Source of the DNA: CAZBRS01 sp964494475
GTDB lineage: Bacteria > Myxococcota_A > UBA9042 > CAZBRS01
Reading direction: 5' to 3'
DNA: 64,000 nucleotides
NCBI GenBank assembly: GCA_964494475.1
Contig: CAZBRS010000009.1
Location: 1-64,000 of the forward strand
Within the stretch, counting starts at the first letter, position 1. Every line of letters starts with the position of its first letter. The notes beneath the pieces were generated by a model. That model had not been told where the DNA came from, made no database searches, and saw nothing but the letters and a program-made list of their open reading frames with translations. Of the stretch, positions 28,569-36,991 are shown one piece after another. A program made the position numbers and the translations under genes.

Positions 28569-30275
28569 ATGTACTTCCTCCTGCTCATCGGCGTTCTCAT
28601 CACCGTGCACGAGTTCGGGCACTTCCTGCTGGCGCGGCTGCTCGGCGTGCGGGTGCTCAAGTTCTCGATCGGCTTCGGGCCGCGCCTGGTCTCGTTCCGG
28701 CGCGGCTACACCGAGTACAAGATCGCGCTCTTGCCGTTCGGAGGCTACGTCAAGATGGAGGGCGACGACCCGTCGGTCGAGGTCGCGCCCGAGCTGCGCG
28801 CGGTCAGCTTCCTGACGGCCCCCATCTGGAAGCGCGTGCTCATCGTCCTGGCGGGCCCCGGGTTCAACTTCATCCTGCCGCTCTTCGTGCTCTTCCCGCT
28901 CTTCCTGGCGAAGACCCACGTCGACCCGTCCATCGTCGGCCGCGTCCAGCCCGGAGGCCCGGCCTGGGAGGCCGGCATCCGCCCGGGCGACCGCATCACG
29001 CGCATCGCCGACGAGCCCGTTCGCACGTGGTACCAGCTGGTCGAGGCCATCAGCGAGCGCCCGGGCAAGCCCACCCACGTCGAGTACCAGCGCGCGGGCC
29101 AGCGCCGCGTGGCCTTCGTGACCGTGCGCGCCGAGACCGTGCCCTACATCCGCGGCTTCTACGAGGTGGTCGAGGGGCGCATCGACGTGACGAACGTGTT
29201 CTCCGAACCTCGCGTGTACGTGCGGGGCGGCTCTCCCGCCTTCGAGGCGGGCCTGCGCACCGGCGATCGCGTGCGCTCCGTCGACGGGCGCCCCGTGCGC
29301 GTGTGGGAAGATCTCGCGCCCGTGCTGGCGGCCACGCACCGCCCCACGCTGCGCGTCGAGGCCCTGCGCCCGCGCCCGAGCCTGCTCGAGGCCGTGCCCG
29401 AGGCCTCGCGCGAGCAGGTCGCGTCGCTCTACGAAGACGTGCTGGCCGGCTGGGTGGGACGCCTGACCACCCCCGACTGGGCCGAGGCCGTGCACGCCGA
29501 GGTGCAGCGAGAGGGACGCGCCGACTGGGGGCTGGCCTCCGCCGAGTTCGCGGTGGCCCGGGTGCTGCCCGGCAGCCCCGCCGAGGCGCAGCTCGGGCTC
29601 CGGCGCGGCGACTTCCTGGTCAGCCTCGACGGGCGCGAGCCCGGCATGTGGATGCTCTTCCAGCACGCGCTCTTCGAGGGCGCGGCCGACGAGCACACGC
29701 TGGTGTTCGAGCGCGACGGGCAGCGCCACGAGAAGGCGTTCCGCCTCGAGCGCCAGATCGTGAAGGGCGAGTTCAACCTCGAGGACGAGCGCGTGGTGTT
29801 CGGGGCCGAGGGGCGCGTGTCGTACGCGGCGTCGACCCCCGAGCGGAACGAAGGGCTGCTGGCCTACGCCCTGGAGCGCACCTTCGACGAGACGGGTCGC
29901 ATCTTCCGCATCACGGTGTTCGGCATCGGCGGCCTCATCACGGGGTCGGTGCCGCTGAAGGAGATGGGCGGACCCATCCTGATCGCCCAGGTGGCCAGCA
30001 AGACCTCCGAGGAGGGCTGGGCCTACTTCTTCAACATGCTCGTGTGGATCAGCATCAACCTCGGCCTCATCAACCTGCTGCCCATCCCCATCCTCGATGG
30101 CGGGCACCTGCTGGTCTTCGCGGTCGAGGGCGTGCGTCGCCGGCCCCTGGGGCTGCGCGCGCGCCAGGTGGTGGCCTACGTCGGCCTCGCCATGATCCTG
30201 GTGCTCACGGTGCTCGTGTTCACGAACGACATCCTCCGCAACTGGGACAGCATCCGTGGCTTCTTCACGACCTGA
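28569..30275 (+). CDS. rseP: RseP-like site-2 metalloprotease with three PDZ domains
   Basis: 568 aa inner-membrane zinc protease that cleaves transmembrane segments, for example of anti-sigma factors. The first helix carries the zinc motif HEFGH (residues 14-18). The third ligand lies in ILDGGHLLVF (D510) near the C-terminus, within the last membrane segments. Three PDZ-like domains lie between (about 118-190, 215-275, 325-395), each with a G-x-R-x-G-D core (AGIRPGDRI, AGLRTGDRV, LGLRRGDFL). E. coli RseP is about 450 aa with two, so the third explains the extra length. It overlaps tsaB by 20 bases. Confidence 0.93.
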   Translation: MYFLLLIGVLITVHEFGHFLLARLLGVRVLKFSIGFGPRLVSFRRGYTEYKIALLPFGGYVKMEGDDPSVEVAPELRAVSFLTAPIWKRVLIVLAGPGFNFILPLFVLFPLFLAKTHVDPSIVGRVQPGGPAWEAGIRPGDRITRIADEPVRTWYQLVEAISERPGKPTHVEYQRAGQRRVAFVTVRAETVPYIRGFYEVVEGRIDVTNVFSEPRVYVRGGSPAFEAGLRTGDRVRSVDGRPVRVWEDLAPVLAATHRPTLRVEALRPRPSLLEAVPEASREQVASLYEDVLAGWVGRLTTPDWAEAVHAEVQREGRADWGLASAEFAVARVLPGSPAEAQLGLRRGDFLVSLDGREPGMWMLFQHALFEGAADEHTLVFERDGQRHEKAFRLERQIVKGEFNLEDERVVFGAEGRVSYAASTPERNEGLLAYALERTFDETGRIFRITVFGIGGLITGSVPLKEMGGPILIAQVASKTSEEGWAYFFNMLVWISINLGLINLLPIPILDGGHLLVFAVEGVRRRPLGLRARQVVAYVGLAMILVLTVLVFTNDILRNWDSIRGFFTT

Positions 30276-31011
30276 CAGCCTGCCGAGGGGCCTGGTCCTC
30301 TCGGTCGATACGGCCACCGAAACGCTCGCGGTGGCGCTGCTCCGCGACGGGCAGGTGCTCGGCCGGCGACGGGTCGACCAGAGCCTCGGCTCGCAGGCGC
30401 GCGACCTGCTGCCTTTGATCGCGGATCTACTTGCCGCCGACGGGGCCGTGCTCGCCGACGTGGCAGGCTGGGTCGTGTCGCGGGGGCCCGGCTCCTTCAC
30501 CGGCATCCGCATCGGCCTGGCCACGGTGCGTGCGCTGGCCTGGGCCCGCGGCACGCCCGTGCTGGGCGCCTGCACGCTCGACGCGCTGGCCTTCGGCGCC
30601 GGGCTGCCCGAGGGCGCCCTGGCGCTCGTGCTGCTCGACGCCCGCAAGGCCGAGGTGTACGCGGCCGCCTACCGGGGCGGCCCCGAGGGGCCCGTCCCCC
30701 TCGGTCCGCCGCGGCTGTTGAAGCCCGCCGACGTGGGCGCGCTGCTGCCCCCGGGCGACGCGGCCGTGCTCCTGGTCGGTCGCGGGGCCCGGCGGTACCG
30801 CGACGCCCTCGAGGCGGCGCTGGCGGGTCGAGTCGTCACGCTACCGGACGAGGCCCTCGACCTGCCCGACGCCGGCTGGCTGGCCCTGGCGGCCGGTCTG
30901 CGTCCCGGCCCGGCCGATGACCCCCTCGATCCGCTCTACCTTCGCAAGCCCGAGGCCGAGGAGAAGTGGGAGGCCGCGCAGGCGCCGGGGGGCCGGGCCG
31001 CGCCGCCCTGA
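30256..31011 (+). CDS. tsaB: tRNA t6A synthesis protein TsaB
   Basis: 251 aa. It is a partner of TsaD and TsaE in making N6-threonylcarbamoyladenosine at position 37 of ANN-decoding tRNAs. The N-terminal ASKHA fold shows LVLSVDTATETLAVAL and the family signature VSRGPGSFTGIRIGLATVRALAW. The C-terminal region is short and ends LDPLYLRKPEAEEKW, a typical TsaB end. GTG at 30256 lies inside the end of rseP, so translation is probably coupled. tsaC, tsaD and tsaE are not here. Confidence 0.92.
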   Translation: MASSRPDSLPRGLVLSVDTATETLAVALLRDGQVLGRRRVDQSLGSQARDLLPLIADLLAADGAVLADVAGWVVSRGPGSFTGIRIGLATVRALAWARGTPVLGACTLDALAFGAGLPEGALALVLLDARKAEVYAAAYRGGPEGPVPLGPPRLLKPADVGALLPPGDAAVLLVGRGARRYRDALEAALAGRVVTLPDEALDLPDAGWLALAAGLRPGPADDPLDPLYLRKPEAEEKWEAAQAPGGRAAPP

Positions 31012-31029
31012 TTGCCTGCGACTGGCGCG

Positions 31030-31059
31030 TTGACAACGGCGCGCTGGTCGCTGTACCTT
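31030..31059 (+). promoter_or_regulatory. Promoter for the DUF465 gene
   Basis: Perfect TTGACA (31030-31035), 18-base spacer, TACCTT (31054-31059); TGGAGG then precedes the ATG at 31088. Confidence 0.55.
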
Positions 31060-31087
31060 TCTCGCCGCTTTCTGGAGGTCGCCCGCC

Positions 31088-31279
31088 ATGAATGAACGCA
31101 AGGAGCTCCTCGAGTCGCTCCGCAAGGAGCACCGCGAGCTCGACCGCAAGATCGACGAGATGACGCAGCGCGCCTACCTCCTGCCCGACGAGGAGGTCGA
31201 CATCCGGCGCATGAAGAAGCTCAAGCTCGCCAAGAAGGATCAGATCGCCCGGCTCGAGCGCGAGGTCGAGGTCGTCTGA
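31088..31279 (+). CDS. DUF465 (YdcH-like) helical mini-protein
   Basis: 63 aa. Two amphipathic helices with the DUF465 pattern: LRKEHRELDRKIDEMTQRAY, then DEEVDIRRMKKLKLAKKDQI. Most such proteins are 55-75 aa and of unknown function; E. coli YdcH is an example. It has its own promoter and ribosome site. Confidence 0.85.
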   Translation: MNERKELLESLRKEHRELDRKIDEMTQRAYLLPDEEVDIRRMKKLKLAKKDQIARLEREVEVV

Positions 31280-31304
31280 TTCGGCGGCGTTCGAGCCTCT
31301 TCGT

Positions 31305-31333
31305 TTGCGCCTGCCGTCCGCCTTCGTTACAAT
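31305..31333 (+). promoter_or_regulatory. Promoter for the 31365 lipoprotein gene
   Basis: TTGCGC (31305-31310), 17-base spacer, TACAAT (31328-31333), 31 bases before the ATG. Confidence 0.55.
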
Positions 31334-31364
31334 CCACCCGTTGTCTTCCCCCTGCGAGGTGGCG

Positions 31365-33296
31365 ATGCGCGCTCGGTCCTCCCGTTGGCTCTCGTGGGCG
31401 TTGCTGGGCCTCGGCCTCGTGCTCTGGGGGTGCGGAGGCGCCTCGGGCGAGGGCGACGACACCACCGGCTGGACGTTCGACGACGTGCAAGACACGGTCG
31501 ACGCCGTCGAGGCCGTACCCGGCGACAGCCACGGCAAGGACGTCCCGCACCTGCCCGACGGCGAAGACCCCACCTGCGAGCTCTTCTTCCTCGAAGAACC
31601 CGGCATCGCGCTGGCGTCGCCCATCAACAGCGTGCTCTCGCTCACCGTCAAGGTCATCGACTACGGCACCAACAGCCTGGCCGTCGACTTCCCCGTGACC
31701 TTCACCCTCGAGCCCGACCCCGACGACATGGGGCTCGGCGCGGGCGACAAGCCCGGCGAGCTCACCACGTTCATCTCGATCACCAACGAGAAGGGCGAGG
31801 CCAAGGTCACGTTCAAGAGCGGCAACGTGGTCGACCAGGAGTACCTGGTCACCGCCTGGGCCAACTGCGGCACGCCCGTTCAGCAGAAGATCTACGTGAC
31901 CGACGTGCCCACGGGCGACCTCGAGGTCACGCTCAAGAACGGCTCGCTCGACCCCGACACGGGCACGGTGGCTTTGGTGTTCAACACCATCGAGGTCACG
32001 TTGCTGCAGGGCGGCACGAACGGCTTCGCCTGCGACGATCTCTACCCCACCCAGGCCATCCCCGAGAGCGCCATCCTCGGCCAGTACACGGTGGGCAGCG
32101 TGCCCGGACCGGTCAAGTACGAGCACCTCGCGCAGTCGGGCGCCTACACGGTCTACGCCACGGCCAAGGGCCCCAACGGTCACCTGGCGGGCGCCGGGTG
32201 CACCGAAGACATCATGATCCAGGCCGACAAGGTCAACAAGCGCAACCTGGTCATCAACATCCTGCAGCTGAACCCCACCGGCACCTACTCGGTGATCAAC
32301 GAGCTCGACTTCACCGACGCCATCCCCGGCCAGGTGGGCGAGATCATCGGCCTCGTGACCGACCTGTTCTACGACCCGGGCACGTTCATCTTCGACATGG
32401 TCATCAAGGTCATCAAGATGTACTTCGGCGAGATCTGGGGAACCATCGCCGAGACCATCATCAACCCCTTCAAGAACTACCTGGCGCAGCTCATCACCGA
32501 CTGGTTCCTGAACAACTCGCCCGACTGGATGCAGTGCTTCTTCATCGTGGGGCAAGATCTCACGCAGATCGTGCGGCGCGCCGAGCTGATCGGCGACCTC
32601 AAGCTCTACAAGGTCTACGGCGACACGGTGAACGGCGAGGAGCAGTGGCACGGCATCAACATCAACTGGGCCCTCGGCTGCCAGCAGCAGGGCCCCTGCG
32701 CCGGCGTCAACTTCCAGTTCATCCAGGATCTCTGCGAGTACGATCCGGCCAAGGACAAGTGCGTCTGCCCGCTCGACATGACCGACCTCTCCGACTTCCC
32801 GGGCGATTTCGTGCAGGGCAACTTCAACGCCCAGATCGCCAACTTCGACCAGCTGATCATCTCGAAGCACGAGGTGCTCATCAACTACGGCAAGCTCATC
32901 CTGTGGGTGCTGAACGACCTGATCATCAAGTACGCCACCAACGGGCAGTACGACAGCATCGAAGACCTGCTGCACTCGATCATCGACTGCCAGTCCATCG
33001 CCAACGGCATGATCGGCGACCTGCTCGACGGCCTCGGCATCAGCAACCAGCAGCTCGAAGACTTCTGCGACGGCGCGGTCGGCATCCTCGTCAGCCCCAT
33101 CGAGGAGGTCCTCGGCGCGCTGCACTTCAACTCGAGCATCTGGCTGAACGGCGGCTGCACCCTGCTCGACCAGACCGACGACCTGATCGTCGACAAGCTC
33201 ATCAACGGCTTCTGGATCGGCGCCATGGAGATCGACGGCCAGGTGGGCTCGCCGTTCGACGGTACGTGGAGCGGCGCGCGCAAGGTCCTTCCCTGA
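31365..33296 (+). CDS. Large lipoprotein with an N-terminal Ig-like domain
   Basis: 643 aa from ATG at 31365, which follows GAGGTGGCG. The signal peptide (MRARSSRWLSWALLGLGLVLWGC) has a WGC lipobox; an acidic linker follows. About residues 75-185 look like a bacterial Ig-like beta-sandwich (SVLSLTVKVIDYGTNSLAVD, NEKGEAKVTFKSG). The C-terminal 350 residues are rich in Ile/Phe/Trp/Asn and amphipathic (IKMYFGEIWGTIAETIINPF, DWFLNNSPDWMQCFF), ending in a beta-rich segment, with no family I recognise. Probably a secreted envelope protein. It has its own promoter and is followed by a regulator gene. Confidence 0.75.
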   Translation: MRARSSRWLSWALLGLGLVLWGCGGASGEGDDTTGWTFDDVQDTVDAVEAVPGDSHGKDVPHLPDGEDPTCELFFLEEPGIALASPINSVLSLTVKVIDYGTNSLAVDFPVTFTLEPDPDDMGLGAGDKPGELTTFISITNEKGEAKVTFKSGNVVDQEYLVTAWANCGTPVQQKIYVTDVPTGDLEVTLKNGSLDPDTGTVALVFNTIEVTLLQGGTNGFACDDLYPTQAIPESAILGQYTVGSVPGPVKYEHLAQSGAYTVYATAKGPNGHLAGAGCTEDIMIQADKVNKRNLVINILQLNPTGTYSVINELDFTDAIPGQVGEIIGLVTDLFYDPGTFIFDMVIKVIKMYFGEIWGTIAETIINPFKNYLAQLITDWFLNNSPDWMQCFFIVGQDLTQIVRRAELIGDLKLYKVYGDTVNGEEQWHGININWALGCQQQGPCAGVNFQFIQDLCEYDPAKDKCVCPLDMTDLSDFPGDFVQGNFNAQIANFDQLIISKHEVLINYGKLILWVLNDLIIKYATNGQYDSIEDLLHSIIDCQSIANGMIGDLLDGLGISNQQLEDFCDGAVGILVSPIEEVLGALHFNSSIWLNGGCTLLDQTDDLIVDKLINGFWIGAMEIDGQVGSPFDGTWSGARKVLP

Positions 33297-33298
33297 CC

Positions 33299-33328
33299 TT
33301 TACACCGGGCCCCGGCCTGCGGTACAGT
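33299..33328 (+). promoter_or_regulatory. Promoter for the REC gene and lnt
   Basis: TTTACA (33299-33304), 18-base spacer, TACAGT (33323-33328), 35 bases before the ATG at 33364. Confidence 0.45.
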
Positions 33329-33363
33329 CTGTCGGAGCACGCCAAGACCATCGGAGGGACCCT

Positions 33364-33804
33364 ATGGCCGAGCCCTTCCATATCCTGATCATCGAAGACA
33401 ACATCGACGACGAGTTCATGATCCGGAGGGCTTTCCAGAAGGCGCACATCGTGAACGAGATCCGATGCGTCCGCGACGGCGAGGAGGCGCTCGAGTACCT
33501 GCTGCGGCGCGAGCGCTACGCGGGCGCGGTGCACCCCATGCCGGGGCTCGTGCTGCTCGATCTGAACCTGCCCAAGGTCACGGGCAAGGAGTTCCTGGCG
33601 GCCATCACCGGGCACGAGTCGCTGAAAGACCTGCCCATCGTCGTGCTCTCGGTCTCCGACAGCACCGAGGACATCCTCGACTGCTACGACTCGGGGGTGT
33701 ACGCCTACCTCAAGAAGCCCCTGAAGCCCGAGAACATCCTCGACTTCATCATGAGCGAGAAGTTCTTCGGCATCTACCTCGTGGCCTCGCCGTCCGTCGC
33801 CTGA
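33364..33804 (+). CDS. Stand-alone response regulator (Rcp1-like REC)
   Basis: 146 aa, a single receiver domain with no output domain. ILIIEDNIDDEFMIRRAF has the acidic pocket, VLLDLNLPKVTGKEF the phospho-Asp, VVLSVSDSTEDI the switch residue region, and AYLKKPLKPENI the conserved Lys. The long loop between helix 2 and strand 3 (RRERYAGAVHPMPG) is typical of Rcp1/phytochrome-type regulators. It probably relays a phosphoryl group between proteins. GGAGGG precedes the ATG. lnt follows after 27 bases. Confidence 0.9.
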   Translation: MAEPFHILIIEDNIDDEFMIRRAFQKAHIVNEIRCVRDGEEALEYLLRRERYAGAVHPMPGLVLLDLNLPKVTGKEFLAAITGHESLKDLPIVVLSVSDSTEDILDCYDSGVYAYLKKPLKPENILDFIMSEKFFGIYLVASPSVA

Positions 33805-33831
33805 GGTCTCCGGGGAGGCTCGTAACTTCGC

Positions 33832-36384
33832 ATGGAACCCCTGCTGGCCGTGTTGGCCGCCGTCGTGGGCGGCGCCCTGGTGTTCCTCAGCTTCCCGACC
33901 TTCGACCTGTACCCGCTCGCGTGGTTCGCGTACGCGCCGCTGCTGGTGCTGGTCGAGCGCGGCTCGGCGAAGCGCGCCCTCTGGCTGGGGTGGTTGGCGG
34001 GCACGGTCACGAACGCCGGCGGCTTCTACTGGATCGGCACCATGCTGCAGGAGTTCGGCCACCTGCACCCGGTGCTCGCGTGGCCCGTGGCGGGGCTGCT
34101 GTTCGCCTATCAGGGGCTGGTGCCGGCGCTGTGGCTGGGGCTCGGGCGCTTCGTCTCGGCGCGCGTGGGCTGGTCGATCGTGCTCGTCTACCCCGTCGTC
34201 TTCGTGACCTTCGAGTTCCTGGTGCCCTTCCTCTTCCCGTGGTACCTGGCCAACGGGCAGTACCGCTTCCTCCCGTTCATCCAGTCGGCCGACCTGTGGG
34301 GCGTTCCGGGGCTCACGTGGCTCGTGGTGCTGGCCAACGCCACGCTGGCGCGCGTCGGCCTGTGGCTCTTCGAGGGCAAGGCGCCGTTCCCCCGTCGCGC
34401 CGTGTTCGTGCCCGTGCTCGTGTGGGCCGCCGCGCTGCTCTACGGGGTGGTGCGCGTCGAGCAGGTCGATCGCCTCGTCCAGGAGGCGCCCAAGCTGCGC
34501 GTGGGCATGGTCGAGGCCAACGTGGGCATCTGGGAGAAGGAGGCCCGCTACCTGGCCCCCGATGAGCGCGTGCGTACGCTCTACAAGAACCTGCTCACGC
34601 ACCAGCGCCTGTCGGCCGAGGTGCAGGCGGCCGGCGCCGATCTGGTCGTCTGGCCCGAGTCGTCCTACCTGCCCTTCGGCTCGCCCTGGGTCAAGGTGAG
34701 CGACCGCTTCTTCCTGGCCGCCGGCAAGGGGCTCGAGGTGCTGTCGCGGGGGCCCACCGAGCCCTGGGTGCGCGAGTCGCAGGACGACGTGCGGGCCGGG
34801 CTGCCGGGCGAAGGGCGCGATCTCGTGCTCCGGGGCATCTGGGGACCGCGCGACGACGATCTGGCGCTGGTGGGCGACGCAGGCGTGGTCCTGCGCTTCG
34901 ACGGCACCACCTTCCGCCGCGTGCGCACCGACCTCGACGAAGATCTGCGCGCGGTCTCGGGCTCGCGGCGGCGCGGGGCTGTCGCGGTGGGCAGCCGCGG
35001 CGGCGTGTACGCCCTCGAGGCCGACGGCGTGCGGGCCCTCCGTTCGCCCGACGGCGTGGCCCTGAACGGCGTGGGCCTGCTCTCGGGGGAGACCCTGCTG
35101 GCGGTGGGGAACGGCGGGCTCGTGCTGCGGCTCGACGGCGAGGGCGCCACGCGCGAGCAGGTGCCCACCGACGCCGACCTGCTGGCCGTCGATCCGCCCT
35201 GGGCCGTGGGGCGCGGCGGCGTGGTGCTGCACCGACGCGACAAGGGAGCGTGGCAGCGCCTCGATACGCCCACGGGGGCCGACCTGTACGGCGTGCGCGA
35301 GCTGGCCGAGGGTGGCGCGCTGGCGGTGGGGGAGGGCGGCGCCGCCCTCCGGTTGCGGGCCTCGGGCGTCGAGCGGCTGACCGCGCCCACCGACCGCACG
35401 CTGCGGGCCGTGGCCACCTACGGCGAGGTCGCGCTCGCGGTGGGTGACGGCGGGGTCGTGCTGGCCTACCGCCCGGCCACGCGGTCGTGGACGCGCGAGC
35501 AGCTGCCCTTCGACGCCAACCTGGCGGCCGTGCGGGGGCTCACGCCGTTCCCCGTGAACTTCCTGCCCCGGAACGTGCGCTGGCTGCATCGCTCCGACGT
35601 GCCCCTGCCGCCCCTCGACGACGATCCCGTGCGCGCGGTGCAGGCCTATCTCGAGGCGCCCGCGGCCGACCGCGACACCGTGCAGCGGGGCTTCGACCGG
35701 CCCGTCATGCTCGGGGTCGTCACGCGCGACGAGACCACGGGCGCGTTCTTCAACACCTCGATCCTGCTCAGCGAGGCGGGCCGCGTCGAGGGCCTCTACG
35801 ACAAGAACCACCTGCTGCTCTTCGGCGAGTACCTGCCGCTCGCCGATCGCTTCCCGGTGCTGCGCGAGTGGATCCCCGAGGCGGGCCGCTTCACGCCGGG
35901 GCGCACCGTCGAGGTCATGCCCTTCGGCGAGCACCGCATCGGTGCGCTCATCTGCTACGAAGATCTCAGCCCCTCCTTCACGCGCAAGCTGGCGGGCAAG
36001 GGGCCGAACCTGCTCGTCAACGTGACCAACGACGCCTGGTTCGGCAAGAGCACCGAGCCCTGGCAGCACCTGGTGCTGGCGCTGTACCGGTCCATCGAGA
36101 CGCGCTTGTACCTGCTGCGCTCGACGAACACCGGCGTCAGCGCCGTGATCGACCCGGCGGGGCGCATCGTGGCCGCCAGCGATCTCGACCACGCCGAGAC
36201 CGTGGTCGACGAGGTGGCCTGGCTCGAGGGCGGCACCGTTTACCAGGCCCTCGGCGACTGGTTCGCCTGGGGCGCGGTGGGGCTCACGGGTCTGTTCACG
36301 CTGTTGGCCTTCGTGAAGAAGGGCGGTGGGGGCAAGAGGGGTGGGGGGCGCGCGAAGAAGCGCACCGCCGCCACGAAGGCTTGA
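33832..36384 (+). CDS. lnt: Apolipoprotein N-acyltransferase with an inserted beta-propeller-like domain
   Basis: 850 aa; typical Lnt is about 510. It N-acylates the lipid-modified Cys of lipoproteins at the periplasmic face of the inner membrane. About residues 1-205 form the usual membrane bundle. The nitrilase domain starts near LRVGMVEANVGIWEKE. The catalytic triad is intact: E276 (VVWPESSYLPF), K658 (YDKNHLLLFGEYLP) and C708 (ICYEDLSP). E-to-K spacing is 382 residues against 68 in E. coli, because about 310 extra residues lie between. This insert has six or more repeats of about 40 aa, each centred on LAVGxGGVVLR (LALVGDAGVVLRFDG, LLAVGNGGLVLRLDG, ALAVGDGGVVLAYRP), as in Ycf48-like propellers. 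One unbroken frame. Confidence 0.93.
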   Translation: MEPLLAVLAAVVGGALVFLSFPTFDLYPLAWFAYAPLLVLVERGSAKRALWLGWLAGTVTNAGGFYWIGTMLQEFGHLHPVLAWPVAGLLFAYQGLVPALWLGLGRFVSARVGWSIVLVYPVVFVTFEFLVPFLFPWYLANGQYRFLPFIQSADLWGVPGLTWLVVLANATLARVGLWLFEGKAPFPRRAVFVPVLVWAAALLYGVVRVEQVDRLVQEAPKLRVGMVEANVGIWEKEARYLAPDERVRTLYKNLLTHQRLSAEVQAAGADLVVWPESSYLPFGSPWVKVSDRFFLAAGKGLEVLSRGPTEPWVRESQDDVRAGLPGEGRDLVLRGIWGPRDDDLALVGDAGVVLRFDGTTFRRVRTDLDEDLRAVSGSRRRGAVAVGSRGGVYALEADGVRALRSPDGVALNGVGLLSGETLLAVGNGGLVLRLDGEGATREQVPTDADLLAVDPPWAVGRGGVVLHRRDKGAWQRLDTPTGADLYGVRELAEGGALAVGEGGAALRLRASGVERLTAPTDRTLRAVATYGEVALAVGDGGVVLAYRPATRSWTREQLPFDANLAAVRGLTPFPVNFLPRNVRWLHRSDVPLPPLDDDPVRAVQAYLEAPAADRDTVQRGFDRPVMLGVVTRDETTGAFFNTSILLSEAGRVEGLYDKNHLLLFGEYLPLADRFPVLREWIPEAGRFTPGRTVEVMPFGEHRIGALICYEDLSPSFTRKLAGKGPNLLVNVTNDAWFGKSTEPWQHLVLALYRSIETRLYLLRSTNTGVSAVIDPAGRIVAASDLDHAETVVDEVAWLEGGTVYQALGDWFAWGAVGLTGLFTLLAFVKKGGGGKRGGGRAKKRTAATKA

Positions 36385-36437
36385 CCCTTGCTGGGCCGTA
36401 CAGTAGAAAACCTGATGCGCAGAAGGACCCGTGCCCG

Positions 36438-36908
36438 ATGAAGCATGCAAGCTCCGAGACGTACGTCACCACCCGGCTCGACGCGGTCATCAACTGGGCG
36501 CGCAAGTATTCGCTGTTCCAGTACCCGTTCGTGACCGCCTGCTGCGCCATGGAGTACATGGCCGTCAACGCGTCGCACTACGACATGTCGCGCTTCGGCG
36601 CCGAGGTGCCACGCTTCAGCCCGCGCCAGGCCGACCTGCTCTGGGTGGTCGGCACCATCACCCACAAGCAGGCGCCCTTCCTCCGCACGGTGTACGACCA
36701 GATGATGGACCCCAAGTGGGTCATCGCGTTCGGCGCCTGCGCCTCGTCGGGGGGCTTCTACGACAACTACGCCACGGTCCCCGGCATCGACCACATCATC
36801 CCCGTCGACGTCTACATCCCGGGGTGCCCGCCCCGCCCCGAGGCCGTGCTCGATGGCCTGATCCTGCTCCAGGACAAGATCCAGCACAGCCGCGCCGAGA
36901 TCGTCTGA
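36438..36908 (+). CDS. Orphan NuoB-like complex I 20-kDa subunit
   Basis: 156 aa. It is a homologue of the NADH-quinone oxidoreductase subunit carrying cluster N2. All four cluster cysteines are present (C35, C36, C101, C130): VTACCAMEYMAVNASHYDMS, FGACASSGGFYD, PVDVYIPGCPPRPEAVLDGL. It is not next to other nuo genes and differs clearly from the operon copy at 53054 (TACCAMEY against TACCGIEL, GACASSGG against GSCANCGG). It could serve an alternative complex I assembled with subunits elsewhere or replace the operon copy. The start is ATG at 36438, with AAGGA upstream. Confidence 0.9.
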   Translation: MKHASSETYVTTRLDAVINWARKYSLFQYPFVTACCAMEYMAVNASHYDMSRFGAEVPRFSPRQADLLWVVGTITHKQAPFLRTVYDQMMDPKWVIAFGACASSGGFYDNYATVPGIDHIIPVDVYIPGCPPRPEAVLDGLILLQDKIQHSRAEIV

Positions 36909-36926
36909 AAACTTTTCGCCAAAAAT

Positions 36927-36955
36927 TTGCGCTCTCCCGGGGGCCCGTTTATCAT
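36927..36955 (+). promoter_or_regulatory. Promoter for the 36992 gene and the BtuF-like operon
   Basis: TTGCGC (36927-36932), 17-base spacer, TATCAT (36950-36955); GGAGGAGG then precedes the ATG at 36992. Confidence 0.55.
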
Positions 36956-36991
36956 CGGCTGTACCGGTCAGCTCCCCTGACGGAGGAGGCC

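Noticed and set aside
33364..33804. CheY
   Set aside because: The long loop and sequence fit Rcp1-like regulators better, and no chemotaxis genes are near.
33202..36450. 1082-codon minus-strand open frame
   Set aside because: Antisense shadow of lnt; its translation is Ala/Arg/Gly/His-rich with no motifs. High G+C leaves stop-free shadows throughout.
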